Of a DNA stretch of 58,587 bases, positions 36,148 to 44,693 are shown piece by piece. Position 1 is the first letter of the stretch. Each line of letters begins with the position of its first letter. Made by a program: the position numbers and the translations under genes. The DNA comes from Planctomycetota bacterium. Lineage in GTDB: Bacteria; Planctomycetota; Planctomycetia; Pirellulales; Pirellulaceae. Location of the stretch: contig JAJRVM010000140.1 in assembly GCA_024277285.1 (NCBI GenBank), forward strand, positions 1 to 58,587, written 5' to 3'. The notes beneath the pieces were generated by a model. The model searched no databases. It worked only from the letters and a program-made list of their open reading frames with translations, and was not told the DNA's origin.

Positions 36148-36370
36148 CCGATGAGGTGCCGCGAGCAGGCATCTAGCAGCCGAGGGCAGCAATGCCACGG
36201 GCAAGAAGGACATGGACCGTTCTGTTCTTTTTTTGCCCATCATTTTCTTTGCCCCTCCAAGGAGCACCACCAGCCAGAGCGTCGTCCATGAGTGCAACGG
36301 GAGAGAAGGGCAAAAAAGATTACGGGCAAGAAACAGCGCTCGGTGGAACGTCTTCCGATCAGGTGGCCGT
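36148..36370 (+). repeat. Family A inverted-repeat element, copy 4 (long form)
   Basis: Same order of blocks as copy 3: GCCGATGAGGTGCCGCGAGC, TAGCAGCCGAGGGCAGCAAT, TTTTTTGCCCATCATTTTCT, GTCGTCCATGAGTGCAACGG, GGGCAAAAAAGATTACGGGC and TCTTCCGATCAGGTGGCC. Confidence 0.85.
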
Positions 36371-36479
36371 TTGGCATGCTTCAAGCTAATCGAGCGAAAG
36401 CTCGGGCCAAAAAGCGTCACGTTCACCATGAACCGTTACCGGCTGTTGAACCGCTAACGCCCCCTCGTGCCGAATCGAC

Positions 36480-36615
36480 AGAGGATATTCTGCAACTGCG
36501 GTTCGCCCAGCGAGGCCGACTGGATGGTGTTCCCAAACGGCGTCAAATCGACAGATCAGCCAAATTGTCAGACACCTAATCCGGGACACACTTGGTCAGA
36601 TAAGTCGGGACCTAG
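36480..36615 (+). repeat. IS-end-like repeat, copy 2 (long form)
   Basis: The first 80 bases (GAGGATATTCTGCAAC, CGGTTCGCCCAG, TTCCCAAACGGCGTCAAAT) and the following TGTCAGACACCTAATCCGGG ACACACTTGGTCAGATAAGT match the minus strand of 58449-58587 almost base for base. Copy 1 has only the second part. Confidence 0.8.
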
Positions 36616-36886
36616 CCTGCGGCTTCTCTACCGCAGTTTCTCTGCTGGGCCCTGATTGCCGAGTCTCGCTTGTTGGCCCAGTTTTGCCGACCGGTTTTGC
36701 CTTGCCAGGGCACCCCGATTGCTTTCCAGACGCAAAGAGTTGAATCTGTCCGTGGGTTGGCTAGACTGAGGGAGTGTCAGATAGATCACGCGATGGAGGG
36801 TTTTGCGCCCAGGGATTCGGGGGATCGACGACTCGGGAGACCGAAGACTCGGGGAACCGCAACCGCTCATTTTGGGAGTTTACGCG

Positions 36887-37648
36887 ATGTTGTTACGAAT
36901 TGCAGTTACGAGTTTGTTGGTACTGTTGATGCCATGCATGGCGGCAGCAGAGGATGCGAAAACCGTTGGTCAGCTGAATAAGGAGGTCCAGGATCTCAAG
37001 ACGCAGATGAAGACGACGCTCGAGAACCTCGCCAAATTGACCGACGCGGTGACGAAGAATGCGGAAGCGACGATCGCCAATAAACAGAGTGTTGACTATC
37101 TGATCCAAAAGCAACAGGAGCAGTTCGATCGTTTGGACGAGCTGACCAGGTTGCAACAGGAACAGTTTGTACAGCAACACGAGATATTGGATTCGATCGT
37201 GCAAAAGGACGCCAATGGCACCGATGTGTTGCGGCTGAGTGCGAATATGGAGAAGAGTCCACAGTTTCGGGCGGAGCTTCGCAAAGTGGTTCACGATTCG
37301 CTTGATCAGGAAGGCGAAGTGATCATCCGAAACAAGACGGCGTATGACCAACAGGTCAAGATCAATCAAAAGGACGAGAAGATTGCCGCCGGTGGAACTT
37401 TGACGCTGCATGTGCCGGTCGGCACGTTGACCGCGCAACTGCCTGGCCAACCGTTGACCAACTGGACGATTACGGCGCCGAAGTACCAGCAGAAAATTGA
37501 CATTGTTCCGAATGAACAAACCACCGTCACGGCGTATCGGCCCGTGGAAACCCCAACGCCAGCAAACGCAATGCCCATCTACGCCGCGCCGGTCGAATCG
37601 TATTACTATGATCCGGCCACGGGCGTTTGGTATTCGTGGACCTATTGA
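36887..37648 (+). CDS. Secreted coiled-coil protein with Tyr-rich tail
   Basis: 253 residues from ATG 36887, with GGGAG eight bases upstream. The signal peptide is MLLRIAVTSLLVLLMPCMAA, with cleavage near AAA. Residues about 25-110 form a Gln/Glu/Leu coiled coil (LNKEVQDLKTQMKTTLENLA, QEQFDRLDELTRLQQEQFVQ). A compact domain of about 95 residues follows (EVIIRNKTAYDQQVKINQKD, LTLHVPVGTLTAQLPGQPLT), ending SYYYDPATGVWYSW. Function unknown; probably periplasmic or envelope-associated. Confidence 0.68.
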   Translation: MLLRIAVTSLLVLLMPCMAAAEDAKTVGQLNKEVQDLKTQMKTTLENLAKLTDAVTKNAEATIANKQSVDYLIQKQQEQFDRLDELTRLQQEQFVQQHEILDSIVQKDANGTDVLRLSANMEKSPQFRAELRKVVHDSLDQEGEVIIRNKTAYDQQVKINQKDEKIAAGGTLTLHVPVGTLTAQLPGQPLTNWTITAPKYQQKIDIVPNEQTTVTAYRPVETPTPANAMPIYAAPVESYYYDPATGVWYSWTY

Positions 37649-37680
37649 GCGACGCAGTAAGGTGTGTCGAGATCGCCCGG

Positions 37681-38532
37681 CTACTCTGTTGCCTCAGCGC
37701 GTTTTCCCGGTCTAATCGTTCCGTCGTTGGCGTTCGTTTGACGCCACGCCTTCCCGCTGGCAAAAACCGTTGCTGACACCTTTTGTCCTTGCCAGAGCGA
37801 TTGCAGTTGGTGGACGCTGGGGATGTCGTAGTATTGCTGCAACGCGGCGTCCCAGCCACTCTTGGTGCCGTGCAGTCCGAATGCGAATAGTTTTTGTTTG
37901 TCTGGATCGCGCGCCAGCAATAGCGAAACGACGGAAACCGAGGCGGCATACGCCTGGGTATCGGTGGCGGCAATGTTCTTTGCGTTAAGGACGTCTTCGA
38001 GTCGGGGCCATTTGTGCGTTCGCATGAACGTCAGCAACTGCTGTTGACGCTCTTGCTGGCGAACGTTGTCGTCAAATTGACTTGCGATCGCTTCCTCAAG
38101 AAATGCCGGCAACCGATTGGGATGAGGGAACCGCGTCGCCAGGACAACATGTACCATTTCATGGGCCAGCGTGCTGCCGATGGCGAGTTCGGGTGAGGTC
38201 GCCAAGTAAAGTGCGTGGTACCGTCGCCGCGGGTCATCGATAACCCACGTCAGGCCGGCATCTCGGTCGAGGTTCCACGATACGGTTACCACCGTGCGTC
38301 CCACCGATTGGGGTAGTTCCTCGCCCAGCCACTCGCACGCGATCCGTCGTCGTAAATGCTCGGCACTGTACAGGATTTCCTGAGCATATGCATTGGCTTC
38401 TTGAGCCGTCGCAAATTGCGGCGTGAGTACCGTAAAGTTATCACTTCGCGCATAACCGGTCTTGGCGGCGTCGAGTGTGGGGGTGGATAACAGCAGTATT
38501 CCGAATGCCAATGTCATTCGCAAAGTGGTCAT
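37681..38532 (-). CDS. Secreted HExxH metalloprotease-like protein, paralogue of 12181-13317
   Basis: 283 residues from ATG 38532 (GGAGGG just upstream). A signal peptide, MTTLRMTLAFGILLLSTPTL, is followed by ARSDNFTVLTP. The region RRRIACEWLGEELPQSVGRT matches FRRELAIEWLGQELPPW in the earlier gene. The zinc motif HEMVHVVLATRFP then leads to PAFLEEAIAS in place of PRWADEGAAT. It is shorter than its paralogue because it lacks the Pro-rich tail. Probably a gluzincin (peptidase MA-like) acting outside the cytoplasm; substrate unknown. Confidence 0.82.
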   Translation of the reverse strand: MTTLRMTLAFGILLLSTPTLDAAKTGYARSDNFTVLTPQFATAQEANAYAQEILYSAEHLRRRIACEWLGEELPQSVGRTVVTVSWNLDRDAGLTWVIDDPRRRYHALYLATSPELAIGSTLAHEMVHVVLATRFPHPNRLPAFLEEAIASQFDDNVRQQERQQQLLTFMRTHKWPRLEDVLNAKNIAATDTQAYAASVSVVSLLLARDPDKQKLFAFGLHGTKSGWDAALQQYYDIPSVHQLQSLWQGQKVSATVFASGKAWRQTNANDGTIRPGKRAEATE

Positions 38533-38903
38533 GCGATCCCTCCATGGATACCGTATTCTGCCCGTGTCAGTTTTTCGTGTCCATTTCTTGGGCGGAAGCC
38601 ACTGGTTCACGTGGCGCTGCGGGCGGAGTCCGTGCCCGGTGCAGGCCGTTGCGTTGCGCCGGCGCAAGCAAAGATGCTTGGCGGGGCGACTGTTGTACCA
38701 CAGCGACGATCATGCTCAAACGGCAATCGTCAGAAGACGGCCCCTTCGCCCCTTCGAGTCGCAAAGACAGGGGGTGGATGCTAGCACGCAGACGCAGTGT
38801 GGCACGCCGCTCCGCGGCGTTTCTTCACGGCCTAGAATGCCGTGGCACGGAGCGGCGTGGCACAGTGTTGTTTTCACGCCGCGGAGCGGCGTGGCACAGT
38901 GCG
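38533..38903. other. Intergenic with palindromic repeat G
   Basis: Mostly featureless apart from the repeat G cluster at 38795-38905. Confidence 0.45.
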
Positions 38904-38905
38904 TC
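38795..38905. repeat. Repeat G cluster: palindromic ACGCCGCGGAGCGGCGTGGC units
   Basis: Two direct copies of GGAGCGGCGTGGCACAGTG (about 38848 and 38884) and one inverted copy (GTGTGGCACGCCGCTCCGCG plus GCGT at 38797). The core ACGCCGC.GGAGCGGCGT is self-complementary. The cluster abuts the stop codon of the TPR gene and may end its transcript. Confidence 0.8.
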
Positions 38906-41864
38906 ACGCGTCATTGGGATACTGTTTCAGGAACGCTTCGGCGCGTTCCCGTTTTCGTTTGGGCAACGGCGGATCGGTCGATTCCAAGGCGTGTTGAAAG
39001 GATTCGGCGGCGCGGGTCAATTCGTCGAGTGTTCGATAGACGAGTCCACGGTTATAGTGGACCCAGGCATTATTGGGTCGCAGCCGAGCCGATTGTTCGA
39101 AGTCTTCTTGAGCATCGTCGAATTGCTGCAAGCCGGCACGGGCGAGACCGCGACCGCTCAGCGCGTAGGCCAAGCCGGTTTCCGATGACGCTTGTCGTTC
39201 CGATTCCACTGCCCTGTCAAGGTCCGTTAGTGCCAATTCGTATTCGCCCAATTCCACATACACCTGGCCTCGGCCGACGTAGGCAAATGTGGCTTCTGAT
39301 TCCAGCTCAATCAATTGCGAGTAATCTTCGGCGGCCTCGACGAAGTGGTCCGAGTACCAATAGCTGGCCGCGCGCGTGGCAAGTGCGGCCAAGTTGCGCT
39401 GATCTCGTTCGATTGCCTCGGCGGCTTTCTCGATCGCGGCCGGGTAATTCTCCTGTTCATGCAAGTGGTGTGCCTCGACGACCAGCTGGTGGACGATCAA
39501 TTCCTCGGTCGAGCTGGGATCGAGGTTCGCTGCTTCACGATAGTCGGCGGCAGCTTCCGGAGCGTTTCCCAAACGGATCCACGCATTCGCTCGGCCGACG
39601 TAGGCTCCAGGCCAATCCGGCTGGAGTTCGATCAGTTTGTTGAAATCGCCAATGGCGTCTTCACCGCGTTTCAGGTGCAGGTAGACTTGTGCACGAGCGT
39701 GGTAGGCGGCCGCCGAGTTGGCGTCCAAGGCGATTACTCGATCAAGATCAGCGAGTGCCGATTCAAATTGTTCTCGTTGCATCGCCAGTTCAGCACGGTG
39801 GAGGAAGGCGGGTGCACACTCGTCATCAATCTCAATCGCCTTGTTCAAGTCGCTCTGCGCCTGATCGAATTCACGTTTTTCCGTCCAAGCCAAGGCGCGG
39901 CCGATGTAGGCGGCCAGATTGTCAGGTTCCAATTTGATGGTATCGGTGTATTGGTCAATTGCCTGCTCGAATTCCGCCTGAATTCGATGCGCATCAGCTC
40001 GATATTCGAGTGGAGTCGACCAAGTCGGGGCCAATCGACTCGCCTCGGCGAAGTCGAGGATGGCTGATTCCGCGTCTTCTTGTCCCATCTTCAGCATGCC
40101 ACGGTAGTTGTAGGCGATGGCATAATCGGGCGCAATGTCGATTGCCGTATCGCAGTCTGCCAGTGCGAGTGCGAATTCATCGGCGGCGGCGTGTCCGACC
40201 GCTCGACTAACATAAACTGCGGGTGATTTCAGTCCCAGATCGATGGCTCGAGTGCAGTCAGCAACAGCGGCAGGCAAGTTGTCCAACTGCTGGTGAGCGT
40301 AACCACGGATGCCATAGGCGATCGCATTGTTGGTATCGAGCGACAAAGCCTGATCACAGTCGCCGATGGCCAACGCGAGTTTGTTTTGGCTGGTGTACAC
40401 TTCGGCCCGCTGCACCAGGTAGGCCGGGTTGTGTGGATCAATTTCGATTGCTTTCGTGTAGTGATCGGTAGCTTCGATGATGTCGTTCAAGGTGGCATCG
40501 TCCAGGTGCTGGAGAATCCAGCCGCTCAGCATATGCGCGTCGACGGAGTACGGGTCGAGATGCAACGTCATTTGCAGATCAGCCTGACCATCGCGCAGCT
40601 TTTGTTGGGCGTAACGGGTGCGCGCCCGTTCCACATAAAGACGAGGTTGGTTGGGGGCCAGTCCGATGGCAGCGGTCAAGTCGGCCTCGGCAATCTCCCA
40701 CCCTTCTAGCTCCAGATAAAGCATGGCGCGTTCCACACGGGTGTCGGAGTCATGTGGGTTAAGCTCGAGTGCCTTCGTGAAATCGGCGAGCCCACGTTGC
40801 ATCGAGCCAATATGGCAATGCAGTCGGCCCCGCGAGGCGTAGGCGGCCGCATCGTCGGGTTCGACCTGTAGCAATTCCGTATACGTTGCAATCGCTTCCT
40901 CAAAACGGTCTTCGCTAACGAGCAGTGAAGCGAGTTGGTAGTGCAGCGCCGTGACGTGAGGATGCCGTTCCAAACAGGCCGTGAGCTGTTCGATCGATTC
41001 CGAGTCGAGCGTTTCGATGATATCTCGATCTTCGGCGGATATTGCCGCATCGTTGACCAGATCTGCATCCGCCAAATCGGTCGTCGGATCGTCCGTTGTC
41101 TGCTTGTTCGCAGTTGTGTTAGATCTTGCAAGACGCCGCACAAGCTGAGTGAACCGTGACCATCTGCGCGCGATTCGGTCACGTTGTGTGGCCACGAACG
41201 AGTGCGGAGGGATGAGTCCGGCGGCGCGGAGCAGGTTGTCTTCGAGATCACCTGGCTTTTGGGCCAAGCTGCGGAAGGCGACGCTTGACTCGACCGGGCA
41301 GGGCGGACCGTCCCCGACCGGGCGGCGAATCACGAATGCTACCGGACCTTCGACCACAGGTGGACACGCGAGACTCCGCAACTGTTTGGCCAATTCGTCA
41401 ACGGTCTGTTCTGGAATGATTGCCGGCAGTGTTTCTGCTTCGACAATCGGCGGGCCCTCAGGGACCAGCGCCATCGATATTTGAAGATCGACGTTCCACT
41501 GATGTGCCGGGTCGGCAAAGAAACGCTGTAACAAACGATCACACGCTGCCACAAAATGGCTGGCTGCGTCAAAACTGATGCGTTCGGGCAGTTTGTCGGG
41601 AGGGGTCAGGAAGACCAGGAAATGGCGTTCATCCGGTTCCGTTTGCTCGGCCGGTTCCTCGGCGTCGCTTGCTGCGTCCGTTGTTTCGCGAATGGTCCCA
41701 TTCTCGGTATTGTGCGCCGCATTGCCCCTTGCGTTGGCCTGTGCACGCAAATCGCGCAGGTTGGGGACGCGCAGTTCCAGGCCGCATGGACACTGGACGG
41801 GTGTCCCGGCCTGGTTCTCCTGGACCTCAATCTGTCGTCCACACGTACACGTGATGTTTGGCAT
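38904..41864 (-). CDS. Giant tetratricopeptide-repeat protein with N-terminal CxC zinc ribbon
   Basis: About 986 residues from ATG 41864 (GGAG upstream; the TTG at 41879 is less likely). The N-terminus has CTCGRQIEVQENQAGTPVQC with a second CPCG, giving four cysteines in two CxC pairs, the short zinc ribbon often found in planctomycete proteins. A linker and a domain of about 150 residues follow. From about residue 290 to the end there are roughly twenty TPRs, each with the pattern W-x-LG-x-A-x-Y-x-A-x-AI-x-L-x-P (for example EATDHYTKAIEIDPHNPAYL, AVADCTRAIDLGLKSPAVYV). Such arrays serve as protein-binding scaffolds. There is no signal peptide. The partner is unknown. Confidence 0.88.
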   Translation of the reverse strand: MPNITCTCGRQIEVQENQAGTPVQCPCGLELRVPNLRDLRAQANARGNAAHNTENGTIRETTDAASDAEEPAEQTEPDERHFLVFLTPPDKLPERISFDAASHFVAACDRLLQRFFADPAHQWNVDLQISMALVPEGPPIVEAETLPAIIPEQTVDELAKQLRSLACPPVVEGPVAFVIRRPVGDGPPCPVESSVAFRSLAQKPGDLEDNLLRAAGLIPPHSFVATQRDRIARRWSRFTQLVRRLARSNTTANKQTTDDPTTDLADADLVNDAAISAEDRDIIETLDSESIEQLTACLERHPHVTALHYQLASLLVSEDRFEEAIATYTELLQVEPDDAAAYASRGRLHCHIGSMQRGLADFTKALELNPHDSDTRVERAMLYLELEGWEIAEADLTAAIGLAPNQPRLYVERARTRYAQQKLRDGQADLQMTLHLDPYSVDAHMLSGWILQHLDDATLNDIIEATDHYTKAIEIDPHNPAYLVQRAEVYTSQNKLALAIGDCDQALSLDTNNAIAYGIRGYAHQQLDNLPAAVADCTRAIDLGLKSPAVYVSRAVGHAAADEFALALADCDTAIDIAPDYAIAYNYRGMLKMGQEDAESAILDFAEASRLAPTWSTPLEYRADAHRIQAEFEQAIDQYTDTIKLEPDNLAAYIGRALAWTEKREFDQAQSDLNKAIEIDDECAPAFLHRAELAMQREQFESALADLDRVIALDANSAAAYHARAQVYLHLKRGEDAIGDFNKLIELQPDWPGAYVGRANAWIRLGNAPEAAADYREAANLDPSSTEELIVHQLVVEAHHLHEQENYPAAIEKAAEAIERDQRNLAALATRAASYWYSDHFVEAAEDYSQLIELESEATFAYVGRGQVYVELGEYELALTDLDRAVESERQASSETGLAYALSGRGLARAGLQQFDDAQEDFEQSARLRPNNAWVHYNRGLVYRTLDELTRAAESFQHALESTDPPLPKRKRERAEAFLKQYPNDA

Positions 41865-41899
41865 GCTTTGCTTCTCCAAGGTACTTTCATATTAACCCA

Positions 41900-41985
41900 G
41901 CGCGGCAGGGTCGCCAACCAACCACGCGTCCGCCGTTTGGGCCGCAATGACCTGCCCCCGTTGGTCGCTGAATCTTGCGCAAGAG
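41900..41985 (+). repeat. Repeat F, copy 2
   Basis: GCGGCAGGGTCGCCAACCAA and CGTTGGTCGCTGAATCTTGC GCAAGAG match repeat F copy 1 in order and orientation. Confidence 0.65.
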
Positions 41986-42121
41986 AATCAGATTCCAACC
42001 GTCAATGGCACCGAGGCATGCCGAGAGGGTGGGTTTGGGGGTGTTGACAGGTGCGGGAGGCGCGGGAGGAGTGAGGCAGCGGGGCTCGATCGGCTCTCGT
42101 GGCACACGCTCCTTCAAACAC

Positions 42122-44575
42122 TCATGGCATGACGTCGCGGAAGATCGGTTCGCCGAGTTCTTTTTGGAACCGCGGAGCGGTTTCGGTGCCGCAGAGGCTG
42201 GCATCCCGGAACCCCTGATCGATACTTGCGGCCACCAAGTTATCGGCAAAGTCGATGATACAGATGTTCGGGGGTTCGGGCGTGAGTGTGAAAATGGTCA
42301 CTTTGTCGCGTGATCGAGCGTCGAGCAATTGCGCCTGCCGGTGGAGGTATTGCACAGACGACGCGGCGTTTTGCAGGAAGTTGCCCCGTTTGATACGGGC
42401 GCTCGCCATGACATCGACCAGTACGATATGAGTGGCGCCCCAGAGCACAGCTGCTTCGACGGGGCTATTGTGGGCGAATCCCCCGTCGATCAGTTCGATC
42501 TGTTCGCCCGGGCGAGGAAGGTCATCGATGCGCCGTGCGGGAAAGACGGGATAGATTGAACCCGACCCCATGATCACATCGAGCAGGATCTCGGGATGTG
42601 CATGCAACGACAATCCACGTTGGCCATACGGGTGGATGCCTGCGCGCGAATGGGCGGGCGCGTAGAAATAGAGATCGGAGGGTAGGTCATGGCTGGTTTG
42701 AGCGAGGCACGAGCCGGTAAGCACCAGGTCGCGCTGAATCAAGCCACGTTCGATAATCTGTCGGCTGACACCCTGCAATTGTTCGCGGGCAGTGCCGGAG
42801 GAACTCTCGACCAACGGCAATTGATTCTGGTCTTCCAGGAACCGGTTGATCAATTGTGGGAACTTGTTGGCCAGCATGTTCTCCATTCCCGCGCCACTCG
42901 AGAGTGTTTCTTCAAAGGCGACGATCGTGATCAGTTGCAATAGTGGCAAGCCGAGCAGGCTGCCGACGAGTACGGAACGAGTGAATCGCTTGGGGAGTCG
43001 AATGTGGTCGCCGCGCCGCGCTCGGACCGTTTGCAAGATCAACGCTCCGACGCCAATGGCCAGCAGGAACCAGGCCGAGGTTTTGACGCCGAAACTGAAC
43101 CAGAGCCAAATGTGGTGCAAGACATGATTGGTACCCAAGAGATGCCATGGCGCCGGCGCGAAGTACCCCATCAACACTTCGATCCCGGCCAGGAACGTGT
43201 AGATCGCGGCGAACGTCCAGCCGCGCCGATTCTCGTCTTTCACGCGCCAGCGAGCTAGCCCAATCACAACTGCTGTCTGCAGCAGTGCGAACCAAAGGCC
43301 CATGTTGATACGGATCATCATTGGCGGCTGCACGATCTCGCATTGGTTCAACGTCATCCAGGTATCACGTAACGCTTGCCGCCCTACCTCCGTCTTCGCA
43401 ATGCCCAAGGCAACCGGCAGGGAATTAATTGCGCCACCTGAAGTGCCAACGACCAAGCTGATATCGATCGGATACTGTGGGTTTTCACGACGCAGTTGAC
43501 TCAACTTCTGCTCGATGGCCGATACGGCGCCAACCTGGTAAGAGCATTTGGCACCGCCACCGGATAGGACGAGTGCCAGTCGCGGCGGTTGGGGCTGTGA
43601 ACGCGCGTATTGCAGCAACATGTGTCCGATCTCGTCCAACGCGATGCGTTCGCCCTTTCCGGTTGCGGAAATGTTACCTGTTGCATCGAGCCAGCTGCGG
43701 ACTCGGGCATATTGCTGTTGCCATGCCGGCACTTGAACGAACCGGTAACGCTGCTTGCTGCGGGTGGGTGCCAGTAGTAGTTTTCGCAAACGTTCGGCCT
43801 CGGAGAACCCGGTACGCGCGACAATGACATCGTGGGGGATGGCGATCTGGTCGAGTTCTGGAAAGGGCACGCGACGGACTCCGTCCTCCAGTTCCCGGTT
43901 CTGGCCTGCCGCGTCATCCCACACAAACGCGATGCGTGGGCGAGTCGCCGTAGGATCGGTAAGCATGCGCAGCGACTGGCTGTGCGAGTAAGTGAAGCGA
44001 GTTGGTACGTTGGCGGTCTTGACCTTCGCACGCAGTAAGGCTGCCATCGGTGCCGCTCGGCCAGAGACGGAGAGCGGATGCACGAACAAAAACTCCAGCT
44101 CATTGCGACTGGCCTGGCGACGCACGTCATCGACGCTCGTGATGGGCGAATCGTTTGCAACCAGGCAAACGGACCGATAGCTGTTAAAGAAGCCATCGGT
44201 GCGCCGCGCGTCCGACGCCCAAGAGGATGTCGCTCTTGGCAACTGGACCGTGACGAGGTAATCGCACAGACGTGACTTCCACGAGTCTCCGTCACGTACG
44301 AGTAACCCGGCAAACACGCCGGGTGTCAAGACCGCGACATCGATCTGCTGGCGATCAAGCCAATGGAGTACGTGCCCGTATGAACCGATGGCCAGCTTGA
44401 AATGCATGGCCGGATCGCGCCGAGCGATATCCGCGAAGACCTCTTCAAACCGAGCGTACTCTTCATGGAAATCTTCGTACGCGACGATTCCCACACGAAC
44501 CTCGACCGGCACGGCGTCGGACGAAGCCGGAGTCATTGTCAATAACAGAGCGGCCACACAATGGAAGGGAGACAT
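42122..44575 (-). CDS. PhnD-like binding domain fused to a membrane-embedded patatin phospholipase
   Basis: About 817 residues from ATG 44575. After a signal-like start (MSPFHCVAALLLTMTPASSD), residues 26-290 read as a phosphate/phosphonate-type periplasmic binding domain: VRVGIVAYEDFHEEYARFEE, then QQIDVAVLTPGVFAGLL and FVHPLSVSGRAAPMAALLR. From about 330 comes a patatin-like lipase, with oxyanion loop LVLSGGGAKCSYQVGAV, nucleophile GTSGG and, about 340 residues later, the Asp of IDGGFAHNSPV. Between nucleophile and aspartate are four hydrophobic helices (INMGLWFALLQTAVVIGL, FAAIYTFLAGIEVLMGYF, TSAWFLLAIGVGALILQT, VLVGSLLGLPLLQLITIV). An even number keeps both lipase halves on the same side, and if the signal is cleaved that side is the periplasm. 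Domain calls are by motif. Confidence 0.83.
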   Translation of the reverse strand: MSPFHCVAALLLTMTPASSDAVPVEVRVGIVAYEDFHEEYARFEEVFADIARRDPAMHFKLAIGSYGHVLHWLDRQQIDVAVLTPGVFAGLLVRDGDSWKSRLCDYLVTVQLPRATSSWASDARRTDGFFNSYRSVCLVANDSPITSVDDVRRQASRNELEFLFVHPLSVSGRAAPMAALLRAKVKTANVPTRFTYSHSQSLRMLTDPTATRPRIAFVWDDAAGQNRELEDGVRRVPFPELDQIAIPHDVIVARTGFSEAERLRKLLLAPTRSKQRYRFVQVPAWQQQYARVRSWLDATGNISATGKGERIALDEIGHMLLQYARSQPQPPRLALVLSGGGAKCSYQVGAVSAIEQKLSQLRRENPQYPIDISLVVGTSGGAINSLPVALGIAKTEVGRQALRDTWMTLNQCEIVQPPMMIRINMGLWFALLQTAVVIGLARWRVKDENRRGWTFAAIYTFLAGIEVLMGYFAPAPWHLLGTNHVLHHIWLWFSFGVKTSAWFLLAIGVGALILQTVRARRGDHIRLPKRFTRSVLVGSLLGLPLLQLITIVAFEETLSSGAGMENMLANKFPQLINRFLEDQNQLPLVESSSGTAREQLQGVSRQIIERGLIQRDLVLTGSCLAQTSHDLPSDLYFYAPAHSRAGIHPYGQRGLSLHAHPEILLDVIMGSGSIYPVFPARRIDDLPRPGEQIELIDGGFAHNSPVEAAVLWGATHIVLVDVMASARIKRGNFLQNAASSVQYLHRQAQLLDARSRDKVTIFTLTPEPPNICIIDFADNLVAASIDQGFRDASLCGTETAPRFQKELGEPIFRDVMP

Positions 44576-44693
44576 GAAGACAACCAACGTAGATAGTGGC
44601 AAACGGAACGCGTCAAGACACACATCGCATTGTAGCCAGCAGGTTCGTGCCAGCAACAGCGCATGGTTCGCCCGGCTGGATATCCAAGTCAGT

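Larger units (their letters stand above)
36098..36886. other. Repeat-filled intergenic region
   Basis: Holds family A copy 4 and the IS-end-like repeat copy 2. Just before the next gene is a GACTCGGG-type triplicate (about 36820-36855) and the GGGAG ribosome site. Confidence 0.55.

Noticed and set aside
38462..39643. 393-residue plus-strand open frame
   Set aside because: It lies mostly antisense to the 3' part of the TPR gene, is Arg/Pro/Ser-rich without motifs, and arises from codon bias on the other strand.
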